This document shows positions 61,754-64,000 of a DNA stretch of 64,000 bases, in pieces. Position numbers and translations under genes: made by a program. Every line of letters begins with the position of its first letter. Within the stretch, counting starts at the first letter, position 1. Origin of the DNA: Qipengyuania xiamenensis (GTDB lineage: Bacteria > Pseudomonadota > Alphaproteobacteria > Sphingomonadales > Sphingomonadaceae); the NCBI RefSeq assembly GCF_019711495.1, contig NZ_JAIGNM010000001.1, forward strand, positions 1,426,001-1,490,000. The letters run 5' to 3'. The notes beneath the pieces are model-generated. The model ran no database searches and was not told the origin of the DNA. It saw only the letters and a program-made list of their open reading frames with translations.

Positions 61754-63787
61754 TCATGCGATCCGGTTATCGATGACCGGATCCAGTCCTTTTTCCTCGA
61801 GGCTCCTGCGTAGCTGGCGCGCCAATGCGGTTTGGCCCAGCCGTTCCGCGGCTACCGCGCGCAAGGCGGTCTCGACCGGATGGAAACCCTGGCCGATGCT
61901 TTCGACTGCAATGGCCCGCGCATAGGAGGCCGCCGCCTTTGCGCCATCCCCGGATTTGGAGTGCGCAATCGCTTCGACCAGGTGCGCGGCAATAATCGAC
62001 AGGACGTGTGCGGGATCTTCGCCGTCGAGCTTGTCCAGCCATTTACGAGCCACCGCCCGCAAGCTTTCCGGCGCCATGCCCGACTTGTCGGTGAGTGCCC
62101 GTTCGAGCTCCAGGGAAGCAGGTCGCTCGACGTTCCAGCTCAGGTTCTTCGGGTCGCGGGCCTTCAAATCGAGGAGCAACGCCTCGGCCCGCTCGTAATC
62201 GGCCGTTGCCAGCGACGACCTTCCATCGTTCCAGTTCACCATCGCCCTCGACTGGAGGACGCCGATTGCGAAGACCTTCGTCATGGTGTTTTCGGGGTCC
62301 TGCTCGATAAGCGTTTCCGCTTCAGCCGCCGCGTCATCGAGGTATTGCCGCGCTTTGCCCGTCTGTCCGCGGATCGAATGAAGCGAGCCCATGCTGCCCT
62401 TGGCGAATAGGCCCATGCGGCGCGCTTCGGCATGATTGGGTTCTGCTTCCAGCGCTTCGTTATAGAGCGCTAGTTCGCGTTCACGGGTTTCCGTCGCAGC
62501 CCGGAAGTCCCCGAGTACCTGATGGGTGCTCGAGACCCATGACAGGCCTTGCCCCCACTCGACGAGCCTCGATGCAGGCCTGCCTTCGGCCTCGGCCACT
62601 CTCGCAACCGTCGCAACGCTTCTCTCGAACAGGTCCAGCGCATCCTCGTAGCGCGCCTCTTCATCGGCGAGCGTTCCGAGATTGGAGAGGGCGTAAGCCT
62701 CCTCGAGCTGCCAAACGAGGTTCGAGCGGTCCTTGGCGGCGAGGCGGATCGAGATGTCGGCATACTGTCCCAATGCCTTCTTCGCTTCATCCATCTGGCC
62801 GCGTTGCCAGGCGATGAGACCGACCCAGAACATGCTCTGCCCGTGGTTGAACATGCGTTCCGGGTCGTCGGGTTTACGGGCAAGGAGCTCGCTCGTCGTG
62901 CGCGCCGCCTCACGAAAGGCAGGAAGCGCCTTGTCATTGTTGCCGCGAAGATTGTGCATTTCCGCGACGAGTTGCACGGCCCGGGCGCGGCGTCCGAGCT
63001 CTTCCGGGCTCAGGTCGTCGAGTTTCTGCCTTGCGTAATACTCCATGGCCCGGGCGCCGACACCATCGAGCACATCGAGACGTCCGACCGGCTCCAGTTC
63101 TTCCCGGAGGTCGGTGAGCATGTATTCGATCAACCCGTTCGCTTCGGCCCGCTCCTCGCGCGCGGTATCGCGTTGCTGCAGGGCGAACAGCGCAAGGCCG
63201 ATCGCCACGACCATTCCGACAAAGGAAGCCGCAGCCATTATCGCCAGCCTGCGATGGCGTTGGCGGGCCTGCCGGTCGACCAGCTCGTCGAGCCCGATCC
63301 CGGCCAGCCCGGCCACCAGCTTCTGGACGCCAAGCTTGCGACCGTCTTCTTCGGGCCGCAGGTCTGCCGCGATCGGCTCTGCCAGCTGCTCGGTCGGTGT
63401 GCCGTCCTCGTAATGGACGAGCAGCGGGGGCGGCATATTGTATGGCGGAGCGCCGTCGACCACGGCAGGAAACACCCTCGCATCGCCATTGACCCGCTTG
63501 AAGAGGTCGATTTCCTTGGCGATCCACGGGGAAATCGCCGAATGCGGCGAGCACAGGACGATCAGCGCATCGCTATTGGTGAGCGCGCTTTCAAGGGCGG
63601 CGCCGAGATCTTCGGATGCCGGCAGTTCCTCGCGGTCCTTGAAAATCGGGCGCAGGCCGTCTTCCAGGCCGGGCGCATCGATCCCGTCGGGCAGCTTGAA
63701 CTTTTCAAGCTGACCGTGGAGCCAGTTCGCGATCCGCTTGTCGCGGTGCGAATAGCTGATGAAAGCCTTGTAACGTCGTTCGGCCAA
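61754..63787 (-). CDS. TIR domain protein with transmembrane helix and TPR repeats
   Basis: 677 residues. An N-terminal TIR domain (1-~135): RYKAFISYSHRDKRIANWL, IFKDREELPASEDLGAALESAL, LIVLCSPHSAISPWIAKEID. Glu92 is the conserved glutamate that is catalytic in NAD-consuming TIRs. One membrane helix at about 181-203 (LAIMAAASFVGMVVAIGLAL) follows a basic stretch, then a long TPR-rich C-terminal half (LRGNNDKALPAFREAA, WQRGQMDEAKKALGQYADIS, ARYEDALDLFERSVAT) that probably faces the periplasm. The start is TTG at 63787: CCGGAGGG is six bases upstream and the next residues are AERRYKAFISYSH. The 213 bases before it contain nothing I recognise. The downstream partner gene lies 42 bp on. Confidence 0.87.
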   Translation of the reverse strand: MAERRYKAFISYSHRDKRIANWLHGQLEKFKLPDGIDAPGLEDGLRPIFKDREELPASEDLGAALESALTNSDALIVLCSPHSAISPWIAKEIDLFKRVNGDARVFPAVVDGAPPYNMPPPLLVHYEDGTPTEQLAEPIAADLRPEEDGRKLGVQKLVAGLAGIGLDELVDRQARQRHRRLAIMAAASFVGMVVAIGLALFALQQRDTAREERAEANGLIEYMLTDLREELEPVGRLDVLDGVGARAMEYYARQKLDDLSPEELGRRARAVQLVAEMHNLRGNNDKALPAFREAARTTSELLARKPDDPERMFNHGQSMFWVGLIAWQRGQMDEAKKALGQYADISIRLAAKDRSNLVWQLEEAYALSNLGTLADEEARYEDALDLFERSVATVARVAEAEGRPASRLVEWGQGLSWVSSTHQVLGDFRAATETRERELALYNEALEAEPNHAEARRMGLFAKGSMGSLHSIRGQTGKARQYLDDAAAEAETLIEQDPENTMTKVFAIGVLQSRAMVNWNDGRSSLATADYERAEALLLDLKARDPKNLSWNVERPASLELERALTDKSGMAPESLRAVARKWLDKLDGEDPAHVLSIIAAHLVEAIAHSKSGDGAKAAASYARAIAVESIGQGFHPVETALRAVAAERLGQTALARQLRRSLEEKGLDPVIDNRIA

Positions 63788-64000
63788 GTTGTCCCTCCGG
63801 ATGCGACCCCGGATACGACTCGGCAACCCACTGTTTTGCCGGAAGGATGTCCCAAACTTGCATGCAATGCAAACGAGGGCGGTCACAGGCCACGGAGGGG
63901 ATGGGCCAATTGCTCTTGCGCAAAACGCAACACACCCTGATGTTTTCTCACTTTCGTTCGCGAGCGAGCAACATTATTACAACCCCCACAGCCGACGCGG

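Overview
The window is about 64 kb of high-GC (roughly 62-64 %) DNA with short intergenic gaps and many start/stop overlaps. It looks chromosomal, from an alphaproteobacterium. The overall gene set, an HWE-family histidine kinase, two large TonB-dependent receptors, leucine catabolism by isovaleryl-CoA dehydrogenase and methylcrotonyl-CoA carboxylase, and many small secreted proteins point to Sphingomonadales, most likely Erythrobacteraceae. The lineage is inferred from gene content and codon use, not from a marker gene. There are no rRNA genes, CRISPR arrays, transposases or integrases. One tRNA gene (Gly, anticodon GCC) is present.

Layout. 0-7 kb: 5' end of an exported sensor-like protein, alanine dehydrogenase, a DUF389 membrane protein, FtsK, a ThiE/TenI-like protein and YggS. 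7-14 kb: a TonB-dependent receptor, GlnD and an acyl-CoA synthetase. 14-19 kb: Lgt with a MidA-type methyltransferase, DUF2147, and an osmoprotectant-type ABC transporter with fused permease and binding protein. 19-26 kb: GAF-PAS-HWE kinase, leucine degradation genes, an acyltransferase with a DUF1295 protein, and a TetR regulator. 26-31 kb: a glycosyltransferase remnant, dcd, a saccharopine dehydrogenase-like reductase, a second TonB receptor with a His/Glu-rich insert, and tRNA-Gly. 31-41 kb: a thioredoxin-TPR protein and LON-domain protein, MarC, folD, YggT, argB, a run of small exported proteins, a nuclease and a sulfotransferase. 41.8-42.6 kb: a lower-GC insertion with an AbiC-like abortive-infection gene whose 5' end is damaged. 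42.6-48 kb: class Ia ribonucleotide reductase, with nrdB and nrdA separated by three small genes. 48-64 kb: HD hydrolase, alpha/beta hydrolase, two PilZ proteins, nadB, an ABC ATPase, tldD, DUF924, two endonuclease III paralogues, guaA, and a two-gene unit led by a TIR-transmembrane-TPR protein.

Functional groupings. Nucleotide supply and DNA maintenance recur (dcd, nrdA/nrdB, folD, guaA, nth and its paralogue, ftsK). The region upstream of nrdA carries two near-consensus DnaA boxes and two weaker NrdR-like boxes. Nitrogen and amino-acid metabolism is represented by ald, glnD, argB and the ivd/mccB set. Envelope functions include lgt, the TonB receptors, many lipoproteins and MarC/YggT/DUF membrane proteins.

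The best candidates for unusual biology are the TIR-TM-TPR gene with its unrecognised partner (61.1-63.8 kb), the AbiC-like island, and a perfect 17-bp inverted repeat that contains the ribosome binding site of an NTF2-like gene (38.34 kb).
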